A stretch of DNA of 29,092 bases from Actinophytocola sp036555685 (GCF_036555685.1 NZ_DATBKY010000182.1:1-29092); one strand, 5' to 3'. Positions 6,146 to 14,061 are shown, counted from the first letter of the stretch. Numbers and translations: made by a program. Notes: a model not told the origin generated them from the letters alone.

Positions 6146-9100
6146 GTGCCTGACGACGAGCGGCCAGGCGGCACCCACTCCTCCGCCCATGATCCGAACG
6201 GCTATGGCCGGCGCCATCGGCGTGCCGCGGAGGAGCCGGCCGAGAAACCGCGACGGCGCCGCCGCTCGATGGAGGACGGCCCCGGTGGCCTGAGCGTCGC
6301 CGATCTCGTCCAGCGCCACGGCACGTCCCGGCACGACCTGTCGCCGGTCAACCCGGGCGCCCCGGGACGGCGGGGCCACAGCCGCCCCGTCGAGGGCCAG
6401 CCGGGCCGCGGTCGGCGGTCGGGCGAGGGCGGTCAGCCGGAGGGCTCGGGCCAGCAGGCGGACACTCCGGGCCGCCGCGTGCCGCCCGCCTCGGGCCAGA
6501 CCGGCGGCCGCCGCGCGCACGGCTACCAACATGACGAGGAGGGGTACGGGCGCCCGGCGCCCGGCCAGCGGTCCGGTGGCTACCCCGTGCACGGTCAGTC
6601 GCCGAGCGGCCACGCATTACCGTCGCCGGGACGCCGGGTGACGCCGAACGGCCCCGGACACCACGCCGACAACGGGTACGGCTCCGCCGGATACGACCCC
6701 GACGACTTCGGCCCGGCCCCGCGTGGCTCGGCACAGAGCGGCGGCTTCGGCCCCGGTGGTTCCGACAACGGCTACGGCCCCGCGGACAACGGTTTCGGCC
6801 CCGGCGGGCCGGCCGACAACGGCTACGGTCCCGCCGGCCCGGCGGATGGCGGCTATCGCCCCGCCGGCCCGGCCGACAACGGCTACGGCCCCGGCGGTTC
6901 CGCGAATGGTAGCTACCAACCCGGCGGCGCGGACGACGGCTACGGTCCCGGCGGCCCGGCCGATGGCGGGTACGGCTCCGGTTTCGGCGCGGACGGTTTC
7001 GGCCCGGGCGACAACGGCCACGGCGGCCACGGCCCGGGCGGACCGGCCAACGGTTTCGGCCCCGGCGGCGCGGACGACGGCTTCGGTCCCAGCGGTCCCG
7101 CAGATGGCGGTTACGGTCCCGGCGGCCCTGCCGACGGTGGCTATCGCCCCGCGGACAACGGTCTCGGCGCGGCCGACGGTGGCTACGGCGGCGGCCGCGG
7201 GCGCGACAAGTTCGGCCCGGGCGGGCTGGACCGCGGCTTCGGTCCCGGCGGTCCCGACAACGACTTCGGTGCCGGCGGACGGCCGGGTGGCTTCGGCCCG
7301 GGTGGACCGGACCAGGGATTTGGTCCCGGCGGTGCGGACGACGGCTTCCGCGCGGGCGGACGGCCCGCCGAAGGCTTCGGTCCGGGTGGCCGACCCGACG
7401 AGGGCTTCGGCCCCGACAACGGCTTCGGCCCAGGTGGTCCCGGTGGCCGGCCCGACGAAGGCATCGGCGGTTTCGGGCCCGGCCAGGGCACCGGCCGCCG
7501 ACCGATGCCCGAAGGCGGGTTCGGGCCCGGGCAGCAGTCCGGCCCGCGACCCGGTCCGGTCGTCCCCGGGCAGGGCAGGGTGCCGCCCAGCGGCTCCGGT
7601 CCCCGCCCGGTCCTCCCCGGCCCCGGACAGTCCACCGGCGGCTACCCGATTCCGGGCCCCGGCCCGTCCGCCGGGCGCCCGCTGGCGCCCGGCCCCGGCC
7701 AGCAGTCCGGTGGCCGCCCGGTGCAGCCCGGACCCGGGCAGGGCACCGGCCGCCGGCCCATTCCCGAAGGCGGGTTCGGACCCGGCCAGCAGTCCGGTCA
7801 CCACCCCGTACCCCCGCCGCCGCACCCGTCCGGCCCCATCCCGCGCGACCCCGCCGCGCCGCCGCCCGGTGACCCCGCGGCCAACGACGGCCCGCCGCTG
7901 CCCGCGGCCCGCGCCGGCGTCGAGGACGGCAAGCGCCAGCGTCCCGGCGAGCCCGGTGGCAAGGTGCCGCTGCCGCCCCCGCGCAACCCCGCCGACGCGA
8001 TCTCGATGACCACCGAGATGGAGGCCATCGGCGAGGAGGTCCAGAAGCGCCGCGGCATCGACCACACGCTCGCCCGCTTCTCCGCGGTCCACGACGAGAT
8101 CCAGGCCGAGGAGCGCGAGCGCAAGGCCAAGCGCCGCAAGTTCATGCCGTGGCGGCACGAGGACGACGAGATGGACCAGCTCGACGAGCTGGTCGCCCAG
8201 CAGACCCTCTCCGCCCCGCAGAAGCAGGCGCAGAAGCAGGCGCAGAAAGAGGCCCAGCAGGCTCAGCAGGCCCGGCAGCGGCAGGAGGAGCCGGACGAGC
8301 TCGCCGAGCTGCTGCCGGAGAACGCGACCCGCCTGCAGGAGAAGAAGTCCCGCCGGCAGAACCGGTCCACGATGGCCATCCGCGTGGCCGCCGCGACCGC
8401 CGCGATCCTCGTGTTCATCGCGACCGGCATCGCGTGGGGCTTCAAGAGCTGGGTGGACGCGAGCTCGAAGCAGGTCGACGCGCTCGACCCGAACTCCTCC
8501 GCCATCCAGGACGCCGCCAAGCAGCGCGGCGACGAGAACTTCCTGCTCGTCGGCTCGGACACCCGGGCGGGCGCCGAGGCCGAGGACGGTGTCGGCGACG
8601 AGAAGGACATCGCCGGCGCCCGGTCGGACACCGTGATGATCGCGCACATCCCCGCCGACCGGGAGCGCGCCGTGGTCGTGTCCTTCCCGCGCGACCTGGA
8701 GGTCACCCGGCCCGACTGCGAGGGCTGGGACCCCAAGTCCGGCGACTACACCGGCGAGAAGAAGCCGGCCGCGGACCAGGTCAAGCTCAACACCGCCTAC
8801 CAGGTCGGCGGCCCGAAGTGCGTGACCAAGCTGGTCCAGCAGCTGTCCGGCCTGATGATCAACCACTTCGTCGGCATCGACTTCCACGGCTTCAAGGGCA
8901 TGGTCGACGCGGTGCGCGGCGTGGACGTGTGCGTGGAGCGGCCGCTCAAGGACGACGTGCTCGGCACCATCGTCCCGCAGGCCGGCAAGAACGTGACGCT
9001 GAGCGGCGACGAGGCGCTCAACTTCGTGCGCGCCCGCCACGTCCAGGGCGACGTGACATCGGACTACGGCCGGATCCAGCGCCAGCAGCGGTTCCTGTCC

Positions 9101-9805
9101 TCGTTGCTGCGCAAGGCGATGTCGAGCGAGGTGCTGCTCGACCCGGGCAAGCTCACGAACTTCGTGGACGCGTTCTCGAAGTCCACGTTCGGCGACAACA
9201 TCGGCATCGACCAGATGATCACGCTCGGCCAGTCGTTGCAGGGCATCGCGGCCGGGCGGGTCACGTTCATCACCGTGCCGACCGTCGGCGAGGCGAACGA
9301 GCGCGGCAACGAGGACCTGCGCACCGAGGACACCAAGTCGCTCTTCCGCGCGATCCGCGAGGACACCCCGCTACCCGGGGAGACCGGCGGGACGCAGCAG
9401 GTCCGCAAAGGCCTGAAGTTGCTGCAGCAGAGCGCGCCCGTCGAGGCGAAGTCGATCAAGCTGCAGGTGCTGAACGGCGGCAACCCGACCGGCGGCATCG
9501 CCGGCTCGACCGCGGACCAGCTCGCCGGCTTCGGCTACCAGATCGTCTGGGTGGACGCTGCGCCGGAGAACGTCAAGTCCACGGTGATCAAGTACGCCAA
9601 GGGCAGCGAGGCGAAGGCGCGGCTGCTGCAGTCCTCGGTGCCCGACGCGGAGCTGGTCGAGGACCCGTCGCTGGCGGGCGCCATCCAGCTGATCATCGGT
9701 CCGGGCTTCGACGGCAAGGTCGTCGCGCCCGGCAAGGGCCAGCCTGCCTCAGAGCTGCCCAACGGCCTGTCCACGGTCAACGGCGGGGACGTTTCCTGCG
9801 CCTGA
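6146..9805 (+). CDS. LytR-CpsA-Psr (LCP) family cell-wall ligase with giant Gly/Pro-rich tail
   Basis: LCP proteins attach arabinogalactan, teichoic acid or capsule polymers from a lipid carrier to peptidoglycan outside the membrane. Of 1219 residues, the first ~740 are cytoplasmic and mostly disordered. Residues 1-180 are basic, with RRRRR patches. About 190-480 carries dozens of G-[FY]-GPGGPA-D/N repeats, and about 480-600 Pro-Gly-Gln repeats (PGPGQQSG). A charged, Gln-rich helical stretch follows (KQAQKQAQKEAQQAQQ). One membrane helix lies at ~743-765 (MAIRVAAATAAILVFIATGI). The LCP catalytic domain is at ~798-1000, with GSDTRAG, SFPRDLEV, KLNTAYQ and DYGRIQRQQRFL. A LytR_C domain is at ~1103-1200. 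The GTG at 6146 follows GGAAGGGAG. A TTA leucine codon lies at 6617-6619. The equivalent M. tuberculosis gene is Rv0822c. Confidence 0.93.
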   Translation: MPDDERPGGTHSSAHDPNGYGRRHRRAAEEPAEKPRRRRRSMEDGPGGLSVADLVQRHGTSRHDLSPVNPGAPGRRGHSRPVEGQPGRGRRSGEGGQPEGSGQQADTPGRRVPPASGQTGGRRAHGYQHDEEGYGRPAPGQRSGGYPVHGQSPSGHALPSPGRRVTPNGPGHHADNGYGSAGYDPDDFGPAPRGSAQSGGFGPGGSDNGYGPADNGFGPGGPADNGYGPAGPADGGYRPAGPADNGYGPGGSANGSYQPGGADDGYGPGGPADGGYGSGFGADGFGPGDNGHGGHGPGGPANGFGPGGADDGFGPSGPADGGYGPGGPADGGYRPADNGLGAADGGYGGGRGRDKFGPGGLDRGFGPGGPDNDFGAGGRPGGFGPGGPDQGFGPGGADDGFRAGGRPAEGFGPGGRPDEGFGPDNGFGPGGPGGRPDEGIGGFGPGQGTGRRPMPEGGFGPGQQSGPRPGPVVPGQGRVPPSGSGPRPVLPGPGQSTGGYPIPGPGPSAGRPLAPGPGQQSGGRPVQPGPGQGTGRRPIPEGGFGPGQQSGHHPVPPPPHPSGPIPRDPAAPPPGDPAANDGPPLPAARAGVEDGKRQRPGEPGGKVPLPPPRNPADAISMTTEMEAIGEEVQKRRGIDHTLARFSAVHDEIQAEERERKAKRRKFMPWRHEDDEMDQLDELVAQQTLSAPQKQAQKQAQKEAQQAQQARQRQEEPDELAELLPENATRLQEKKSRRQNRSTMAIRVAAATAAILVFIATGIAWGFKSWVDASSKQVDALDPNSSAIQDAAKQRGDENFLLVGSDTRAGAEAEDGVGDEKDIAGARSDTVMIAHIPADRERAVVVSFPRDLEVTRPDCEGWDPKSGDYTGEKKPAADQVKLNTAYQVGGPKCVTKLVQQLSGLMINHFVGIDFHGFKGMVDAVRGVDVCVERPLKDDVLGTIVPQAGKNVTLSGDEALNFVRARHVQGDVTSDYGRIQRQQRFLSSLLRKAMSSEVLLDPGKLTNFVDAFSKSTFGDNIGIDQMITLGQSLQGIAAGRVTFITVPTVGEANERGNEDLRTEDTKSLFRAIREDTPLPGETGGTQQVRKGLKLLQQSAPVEAKSIKLQVLNGGNPTGGIAGSTADQLAGFGYQIVWVDAAPENVKSTVIKYAKGSEAKARLLQSSVPDAELVEDPSLAGAIQLIIGPGFDGKVVAPGKGQPASELPNGLSTVNGGDVSCA
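6700..7800 (+). repeat. In-frame GC-rich coding repeats of the LCP tail
   Basis: Imperfect tandem units of about 24-36 bp encode Gly-Phe/Tyr-Gly-Pro-Gly-Gly-Pro-Ala-Asp/Asn variants, followed by a second unit type coding Pro-Gly-Pro-Gly-Gln-Gln-Ser-Gly. A near-identical pair coding EGGFGPGQQSG occurs at about 7510-7540 and 7765-7797. The repeats vary in length and sequence, and spacing always keeps the reading frame, as expected for a selected protein repeat. They are likely to vary in number between strains. Confidence 0.8.
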
Positions 9806-9819
9806 CCTGGTACTCGTTT

Positions 9820-9852
9820 CGTTTTCTGGGGTTCATCTGGGATTCATCCGGC
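9820..9852 (+). promoter_or_regulatory. PHO box (PhoP-binding direct repeats) of phoU
   Basis: Two adjacent 11-bp direct repeats, GTTCATCTGGG (9831-9841) and ATTCATCCGGC (9842-9852), match the actinobacterial PhoP unit with its conserved TTCA core. A third, weaker unit (CGTTTTCTGGG, 9820-9830) continues the 11-bp phase. Exactly 27 nt separate the last unit from the TAGGCT -10 box. Confidence 0.75.
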
Positions 9853-9879
9853 GCTGCGTTTCGGGTGCTTCGGCGGCCG

Positions 9880-9885
9880 TAGGCT
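9880..9885 (+). promoter_or_regulatory. phoU -10 box (leaderless)
   Basis: TAGGCT ends 6 nt before the phoU ATG, so the predicted transcript begins at or next to the start codon. No ribosome site is visible, in agreement with a leaderless message. Confidence 0.6.
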
Positions 9886-9891
9886 GTCGCC

Positions 9892-10557
9892 ATGCGTGAG
9901 GCCTACCAAGTCGAACTCGGTCAGCTCGTCGACGAGCTCTCCGGCATGTGCTCGATGGTCGCGACGGCCATGGAGCTCGCCACCCGGTCCCTGCTCGACG
10001 CCGACCTCGGCCTGGCCGAACAGGTGATCGGCGACGACGAGAAGGTGGACGAGGCGAGGTCGGCGTGCGAGGAGCACGCGTACGCGCTACTGGCCCTGCA
10101 GGCGCCGGTGGCGACCGACCTGCGCAGCGTGCTGGCCGCGATCCACGCCGCGGAGAGCCTCGAGCGGATGGGCGACCTGGCCCTGCACGTGGCCAAGGCC
10201 GCCCGGCGGCGGCACCCGCAGCCGGTGCTGCCCGAGCAGGTGCGCCCGTACTTCGCGGAGATGGGCCGCGTGGCCGTCGAGCTGGCCCGCGAGGCCGAGC
10301 AGGTCATCCTCAGCAAGGACATCCAGCAGGCCCGCTCGCTGGAGCGCGCCGACGACGAGATGGACGACCTCCACCGGCACCTGTTCTCGGTGATCATGGA
10401 CAAGGACTGGCCGCACGGCGTGGCCTCGGCCGTGGACGTGACGCTGCTCGGCCGCTTCTACGAGCGCTTCGCCGACCACGCGGTGTCGGTCGCCAAGCGC
10501 GTCGTGTTCGTGGTGACCGGCCGCATGCCGGGCGCCGACCACGACGAGGTCGTCTAA
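9892..10557 (+). CDS. phoU: Phosphate signalling protein PhoU
   Basis: PhoU links the Pst transporter to the PhoR sensor kinase and limits phosphate-starvation signalling; cytoplasmic and membrane-associated through partners. The 221-residue protein has the usual two three-helix bundles. The first is roughly residues 1-105, with VIGDDEKVDEARSACEEHA and PVATDLRSVLAAIHAAESLERMGDLA. The second repeats the pattern with LERADDEMDDLHRHL and DVTLLGRFYERFADHAVSVAKR. The acidic E/DxxxD motifs that bind iron or magnesium clusters in PhoU are present in both halves. The gene has its own PHO box, separate from the pst operon, and is separated from pst by the ESX islet. It converges on the EspG gene with 4 nt between stops. 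The M. tuberculosis counterpart is phoY2 (Rv0821c). Confidence 0.95.
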   Translation: MREAYQVELGQLVDELSGMCSMVATAMELATRSLLDADLGLAEQVIGDDEKVDEARSACEEHAYALLALQAPVATDLRSVLAAIHAAESLERMGDLALHVAKAARRRHPQPVLPEQVRPYFAEMGRVAVELAREAEQVILSKDIQQARSLERADDEMDDLHRHLFSVIMDKDWPHGVASAVDVTLLGRFYERFADHAVSVAKRVVFVVTGRMPGADHDEVV

Positions 10558-10561
10558 CCGC

Positions 10562-11338
10562 TCAGCGCCGCGGGGCCACCGACTCGATCATCTCGCCGAG
10601 CGAGTGCGTCAGGCGGATCGTGTCCGCGGGCGAGAACGTGCTCGTGACCGCGCCGTCCTCGGTCGCGGGGCGGGACAGCGACAGGTACCGGCCGGCGTCC
10701 GTGTCGAACCACATCAGGCCGCCGGCCTGCACCTCGCGGCCGTGGCGGTCGCGGCCGGACACCGCGAAGAAGCCCGTCCCCGTCCGCGGGCGCTGCAGGT
10801 ACGCGCTCGCGGCGCGCAGCTGCTGCTCGCTCGGCGCGTGGATCTCGGCGAAGAGGCTCTCGCCCTCGTCGGCCTGCCCGCGCGGCGGCGCGCCGGGGTT
10901 CGAGATCGTGACCGACTGGCCGGGACCCGCCTGCGCCTTCGGCAACAGGCCGACCAGCGTCAACGCCAGCGCGGTCGGCCGGATCAGCTCGAAGCGCAGG
11001 TTCTGCTCGTCCTTCACCGCGAGCACGCCCGTCTCGCCGGTCGCCGACGCTCGCGCGTAGATCTCGCGGTTCTTCTCGACCGTCCCCATCACGGCGACGG
11101 CGATGACGTAGTCGGACACCGCGCGGACCGCGCGCTCGAGGTCGGGGTCGAGGCCGTCCGGGCCGGCCAGCCCGCGCCGGCCGAGGTCGGTGAACACCGC
11201 GCGGGCGATGCGGATCCGGTCCTCCTGGAACTGGCCGACGCTCGGGATGTCGAACGGGAAGAGCCGAAGGTTCACGCCGAGGAACTGCGCCACGATGTCC
11301 GCCGCGGCGAGCGAGAGCGTGAACGTTCTGCCCATCAC
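10562..11338 (-). CDS. EspG-family ESX (type VII) secretion chaperone
   Basis: EspG proteins are cytosolic chaperones that bind the tip of PPE-type substrates and deliver them to an ESX secretion system. The 258-residue sequence has the family's alternating layout: an N-terminal beta-strand and helix (TFTLSLAAADIVAQFLGVNL, then PFDIPSVG), a helical section with DPDLERAVRAVSDYVIAVAVMG, the central sheet, and a second half that repeats the pattern (GTGFFAVSGRDRHGR, GLMWFDTDAGRYL), ending in a long helix. It is translationally coupled to the PPE-like gene: GTG at 11338 overlaps the PPE stop by 4 nt, and ATG at 11335 overlaps by 1 nt; either could be the start. It is last in the four-gene operon. 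No ESX core ATPase or channel gene is in the window. Confidence 0.85.
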   Translation of the reverse strand: MMGRTFTLSLAAADIVAQFLGVNLRLFPFDIPSVGQFQEDRIRIARAVFTDLGRRGLAGPDGLDPDLERAVRAVSDYVIAVAVMGTVEKNREIYARASATGETGVLAVKDEQNLRFELIRPTALALTLVGLLPKAQAGPGQSVTISNPGAPPRGQADEGESLFAEIHAPSEQQLRAASAYLQRPRTGTGFFAVSGRDRHGREVQAGGLMWFDTDAGRYLSLSRPATEDGAVTSTFSPADTIRLTHSLGEMIESVAPRR

Positions 11339-13059
11339 TCGCCGATCACGGGCGGCGCGGTCATCTCGTCGGTGCCGAACACGGCGTCCGGGTCGCCCTC
11401 GACCAGGAACGACGGCCGCTGGTGCTCGTCGTCCTCGTCGCCCTGGCCGCGCCCGCCGGGGACCGCGCCCATGCCGGCGCCACCACGTCCGGCGCCACCG
11501 CCGACGCCGCCACGCAGCGCGGCACCCTCGGCCGCCGCGGCCGCACCACCGGCACCCATGCCGCTTCCGGAACCGAGCCCGCCGCGGCCGGCGCCGGCGC
11601 CACCCGCGCCGGAACCACCGGAGCCGTACCCACCGCCCGAGCCGCCGTAGCCGCTACCGGAACCGCCGCCGGAGCCGAAGCCGGTGCCACCCGGACCGCC
11701 GAAGCCCGGCCCGAAGCGCCCGCCGCCGGGGCCGAAGCGGCCGCCACCGCGCTCGAAGTCGCTGCCGCCGGGACCGCCGCCACCCAGGCCGACCGGGAAC
11801 GGCCCGCCGCCGGGCAGGCCGGAGTTCGGCCCGCCGGGGCCCGTGCCGCCCGGCGGGATGCCGCCGGGTCCGGTCCCGCCGGGGCCGGTGCCACCGGGGC
11901 CGTTCCCGCCGCCGGGAAAGCCGGGGAAGCCACCACCGCTCGGGTCGGTGGTCCCACCGCCCGTGCCGGTACCGCCACCACCGGGCAGCCCGGGGATGTC
12001 GCCGCCGCCGGTGGTCCCGCCGCCCGAGCCACCGCCCGAGCCGCCACCGGAGCCACCGCCGTTGCCGCCCCCGCCGGGCAGGGTCGGGGCGCCCTGGAAG
12101 CCGGAGCCCCCACCGGTGCCCCCGGCGCCTCCCGTGCCGCCGCTACCGGTGCCGGTGCCGTTCGGGTTGAGACCCTGGCCGGCCGCGGTGCCGCCGATCT
12201 TGTCCTGGCCCATCGCGCCGAGCGTGCCGCCGCCGCCCGACATCTGCGGCGGGCTGGCGAACGCGGGCATCGTGCTGGCGCCGGCGAGGCTGCCGTCGTA
12301 CGTCGTGAGCACCCGCGCGGCCTGCTCGTGCGCGGCCTGCTGCGCCTGGTACTGCGCCATGTATGTCGTGTACTTGCGCATCATGTCGACGGGGTTCGTC
12401 GTGGCCTGCAGGTCCCGGTTGGCGGCGGCCACGTCGAAGTCCACCGGCTCGGGCATCGCGCGCTTGGCCTCGGCGACCGAGGCGGCGTAGATGTTGGTCT
12501 GCGTGCCGGCGAGCTGCGCGCTCTGGCCCGCGTTGCCCACCCAGTTGCCGACGTCGGCCATGAACGTGCGGGCGGCGTTGCCGGCGCTGCCCTGCCAGTC
12601 GGCCTCGCTGTTGTTGATCGCGGAGGCGACGCCGGACTGGAAGCGGGTCATCGCGTTGCCGGCCTCGATCCACGCGTCGCCCATCTGGCCGACCGTGCCC
12701 GGATCGACGCCGTCGGTGACCATCTGCTTGAGCTGCGGGTGCGGAGTCGCCAGGTAGTTGGCGGCCGCGATCGGGGGTGGCTGGCGCGTGTTGACGCCCG
12801 CGGCGAGGTCCCGGGCCTGCTGGTCGAGCTCCTGGTTGTACGCGGTGTTGACGCGGCCGTCGCGGGTGAAGCGGTTGATGAACTGGATGAGCCAGTTGTC
12901 GCCTTCCTCCTGCTGGTCAGCGGTGTGCTCGGCGTTCTGGCGGACCTCCCGGCCGGTGTCGGACGTGTCCCCGCGATCGATGTAGTAGTCGCTCGTCGGA
13001 TCCTTGGTCGGGTCGTACCGGCCGTCGTCCGTGTTCGGCTGATGGTGTCGCCGTGCCAT
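11335..13059 (-). CDS. PPE-like ESX substrate with long Gly-rich tail
   Basis: The 574-residue protein starts with a polar, charged segment of about 55 residues. A helical domain follows at about 55-260, containing a WxG turn (DWQGSAG, Trp155-Gly157) flanked by long amphipathic helices (GDAWIEAGNAMTRFQSGVAS, then AARTFMADVGNWVGNAGQSA), the architecture of PPE/WXG100 type VII substrates. From about residue 273 to 545 it is almost only Gly, Pro, Ser and Thr (GGGTGTGGG types) with short proline variants. The C-terminus is charged (EDDEHQRPSFLVEGDPDAVF). GGGGAG precedes the ATG at 13059. It is third in the operon, directly before its likely chaperone EspG. The function after secretion is unknown; a wall-embedded or elastic surface role is only a guess. 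Confidence 0.82.
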   Translation of the reverse strand: MARRHHQPNTDDGRYDPTKDPTSDYYIDRGDTSDTGREVRQNAEHTADQQEEGDNWLIQFINRFTRDGRVNTAYNQELDQQARDLAAGVNTRQPPPIAAANYLATPHPQLKQMVTDGVDPGTVGQMGDAWIEAGNAMTRFQSGVASAINNSEADWQGSAGNAARTFMADVGNWVGNAGQSAQLAGTQTNIYAASVAEAKRAMPEPVDFDVAAANRDLQATTNPVDMMRKYTTYMAQYQAQQAAHEQAARVLTTYDGSLAGASTMPAFASPPQMSGGGGTLGAMGQDKIGGTAAGQGLNPNGTGTGSGGTGGAGGTGGGSGFQGAPTLPGGGGNGGGSGGGSGGGSGGGTTGGGDIPGLPGGGGTGTGGGTTDPSGGGFPGFPGGGNGPGGTGPGGTGPGGIPPGGTGPGGPNSGLPGGGPFPVGLGGGGPGGSDFERGGGRFGPGGGRFGPGFGGPGGTGFGSGGGSGSGYGGSGGGYGSGGSGAGGAGAGRGGLGSGSGMGAGGAAAAAEGAALRGGVGGGAGRGGAGMGAVPGGRGQGDEDDEHQRPSFLVEGDPDAVFGTDEMTAPPVIGE

Positions 13060-13077
13060 CGCTATCGCTCCCCGTCC

Positions 13078-13623
13078 TCAGGGCAACTTGGGTTCTACCA
13101 GTGCTGCTGCCTGCTTCGCGATCGTGCAGCCCGTCGCCTCGTCGTCGGCCGCCGCGATGACGTCGACCCGCGACTTCTCCGTGACGCCGAGCGCCACCGC
13201 GCAGCTGCTGACGCCTCCGGTGAACTGGACCGCGTCGTGTGCTCCGACCTTCATCGGCGTCTTCGGCCCGGTGGACTGCACGTCTTCGAGCCCGAGCTCG
13301 TCGGCGATGCCGACCGAGAGCGAGTAGCTGTCGGAGTTCGCCCACTCGCACGAGCGTTCCGGGCCGACCACCCTCTCGCTGCCGCCGGTGAGCTTGAGCC
13401 CAGACTGCTCGGCATCGGTCAGCATCTCGCAGGGCTGCAGGCCGGCGGTGCCGGAGTCACCACCCGGAGCCGACGACTCCGTGGACTCGCTGGTGGTCTC
13501 CCCGCCCGGGATGGTCGGTGCGCCGGTGGTGCTGCCCGGCGCGGCGCTGCCCGGTGTCTCCTGCGAGCAGCCGGCAATGGCGAGTGCCGCGACGGCCACC
13601 ATCGGTACGAGCAGCAGTCGCAC
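13078..13623 (-). CDS. DUF3558 family lipoprotein
   Basis: A 181-residue secreted lipoprotein. The signal peptide MRLLLVPMVAVAALAIAGC gives an acylated cysteine at residue 19. A Ser/Thr/Gly/Pro-rich linker runs to about residue 60. The C-terminal domain has the DUF3558 pattern LQPCEMLTDAEQSGLKL, then a second cysteine in ERSCEWANSDSYSLSVGI and paired late cysteines (SSCAVALGV, ATGCTIAKQ), likely two disulfides. DUF3558 proteins are abundant in Pseudonocardiaceae and mycobacteria and often sit beside PPE/EspG genes; their role is unknown. The start is GTG at 13623, 2 nt after the stop of the preceding gene, with GAGG inside the end of that gene. The position between two predicted ESX substrates suggests it acts at the outer membrane face on or with them. 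Confidence 0.88.
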   Translation of the reverse strand: MRLLLVPMVAVAALAIAGCSQETPGSAAPGSTTGAPTIPGGETTSESTESSAPGGDSGTAGLQPCEMLTDAEQSGLKLTGGSERVVGPERSCEWANSDSYSLSVGIADELGLEDVQSTGPKTPMKVGAHDAVQFTGGVSSCAVALGVTEKSRVDVIAAADDEATGCTIAKQAAALVEPKLP

Positions 13624-13625
13624 GA

Positions 13626-14027
13626 TCAGGCCTCGACCGTGTACGGCTTGGCGAGATCGGTGTCCATCTTGCGGTAGTTGTCCATCGCGTCGTTGATGCC
13701 CTGTTCGGCGTCGGCGAGCGAGTCGCCGAACTCCTTCAGCATCGCGATGAAGCCCTGCTGGTCGGTGGCCACGCTCTGCGCGTACGGCTTGATCGTCTCG
13801 GCGCCGTAGCTGCCGCCGATGGGTGGCTGCTGGGCGAGTTGTGTCAGCCGGTTGGACTGGTCGTGGATCCAGTGCCGCATCTCCTTGATGGCCTGGAGCA
13901 ACGCGCGCCCACCCTCTTCGCTGATCGCGAAGTGGCCCTCGGCGGCCACGTTGGCGAGTTGCTTGGTACCTGCCGCGATGCCCTGTACCGCCCCGGCGAT
14001 CGCGGCGCCACCACCTGCGTCAAGCAT
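13626..14027 (-). CDS. Small helical ESX substrate-like protein with C-terminal YxxxD
   Basis: A 133-residue, almost entirely helical protein without signal peptide. It has a Gly/Ala-rich N-terminus (LDAGGGAAIAGAVQGIAAG), long amphipathic helices (GGRALLQAIKEMRHWIHDQS; EFGDSLADAEQGINDAMDNY) and near the C-terminus Tyr118-Arg-Lys-Met-Asp122, which fits the general type VII secretion signal YxxxD/E. A classical WxG turn is not present. It is first in an operon with DUF3558, the PPE-like protein and EspG, so it may play the PE-like partner role for the PPE-like protein. AGGGG lies 6 nt before the ATG at 14027. The family has no name that I can give; assignment as an ESX substrate combines the motif with context. 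Confidence 0.75.
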   Translation of the reverse strand: MLDAGGGAAIAGAVQGIAAGTKQLANVAAEGHFAISEEGGRALLQAIKEMRHWIHDQSNRLTQLAQQPPIGGSYGAETIKPYAQSVATDQQGFIAMLKEFGDSLADAEQGINDAMDNYRKMDTDLAKPYTVEA

Positions 14028-14061
14028 GATCGGCCCCTGTTCTTACACCTCAGACCACGCA

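Noticed and set aside
6700..7800. Regularly spaced repeats suggestive of a CRISPR array
   Set aside because: Units vary in length and sequence, have no unique spacers, and keep the reading frame; they are protein-coding repeats.
6617..9040. An 807-codon open frame on the minus strand opposite the LCP gene, with repetitive Val/Ala/Gly-rich translation
   Set aside because: It mirrors the repetitive coding strand; its composition is that of an antisense frame in GC-rich DNA, and the plus-strand frame has clear LCP and LytR_C domains.
11422..13677. A 751-codon plus-strand frame opposite the PPE-like and DUF3558 genes
   Set aside because: It spans two well-supported minus-strand genes, has Arg/Ala/Gly-rich low-complexity translation and no recognisable domain; a shadow of the Gly-rich tail.
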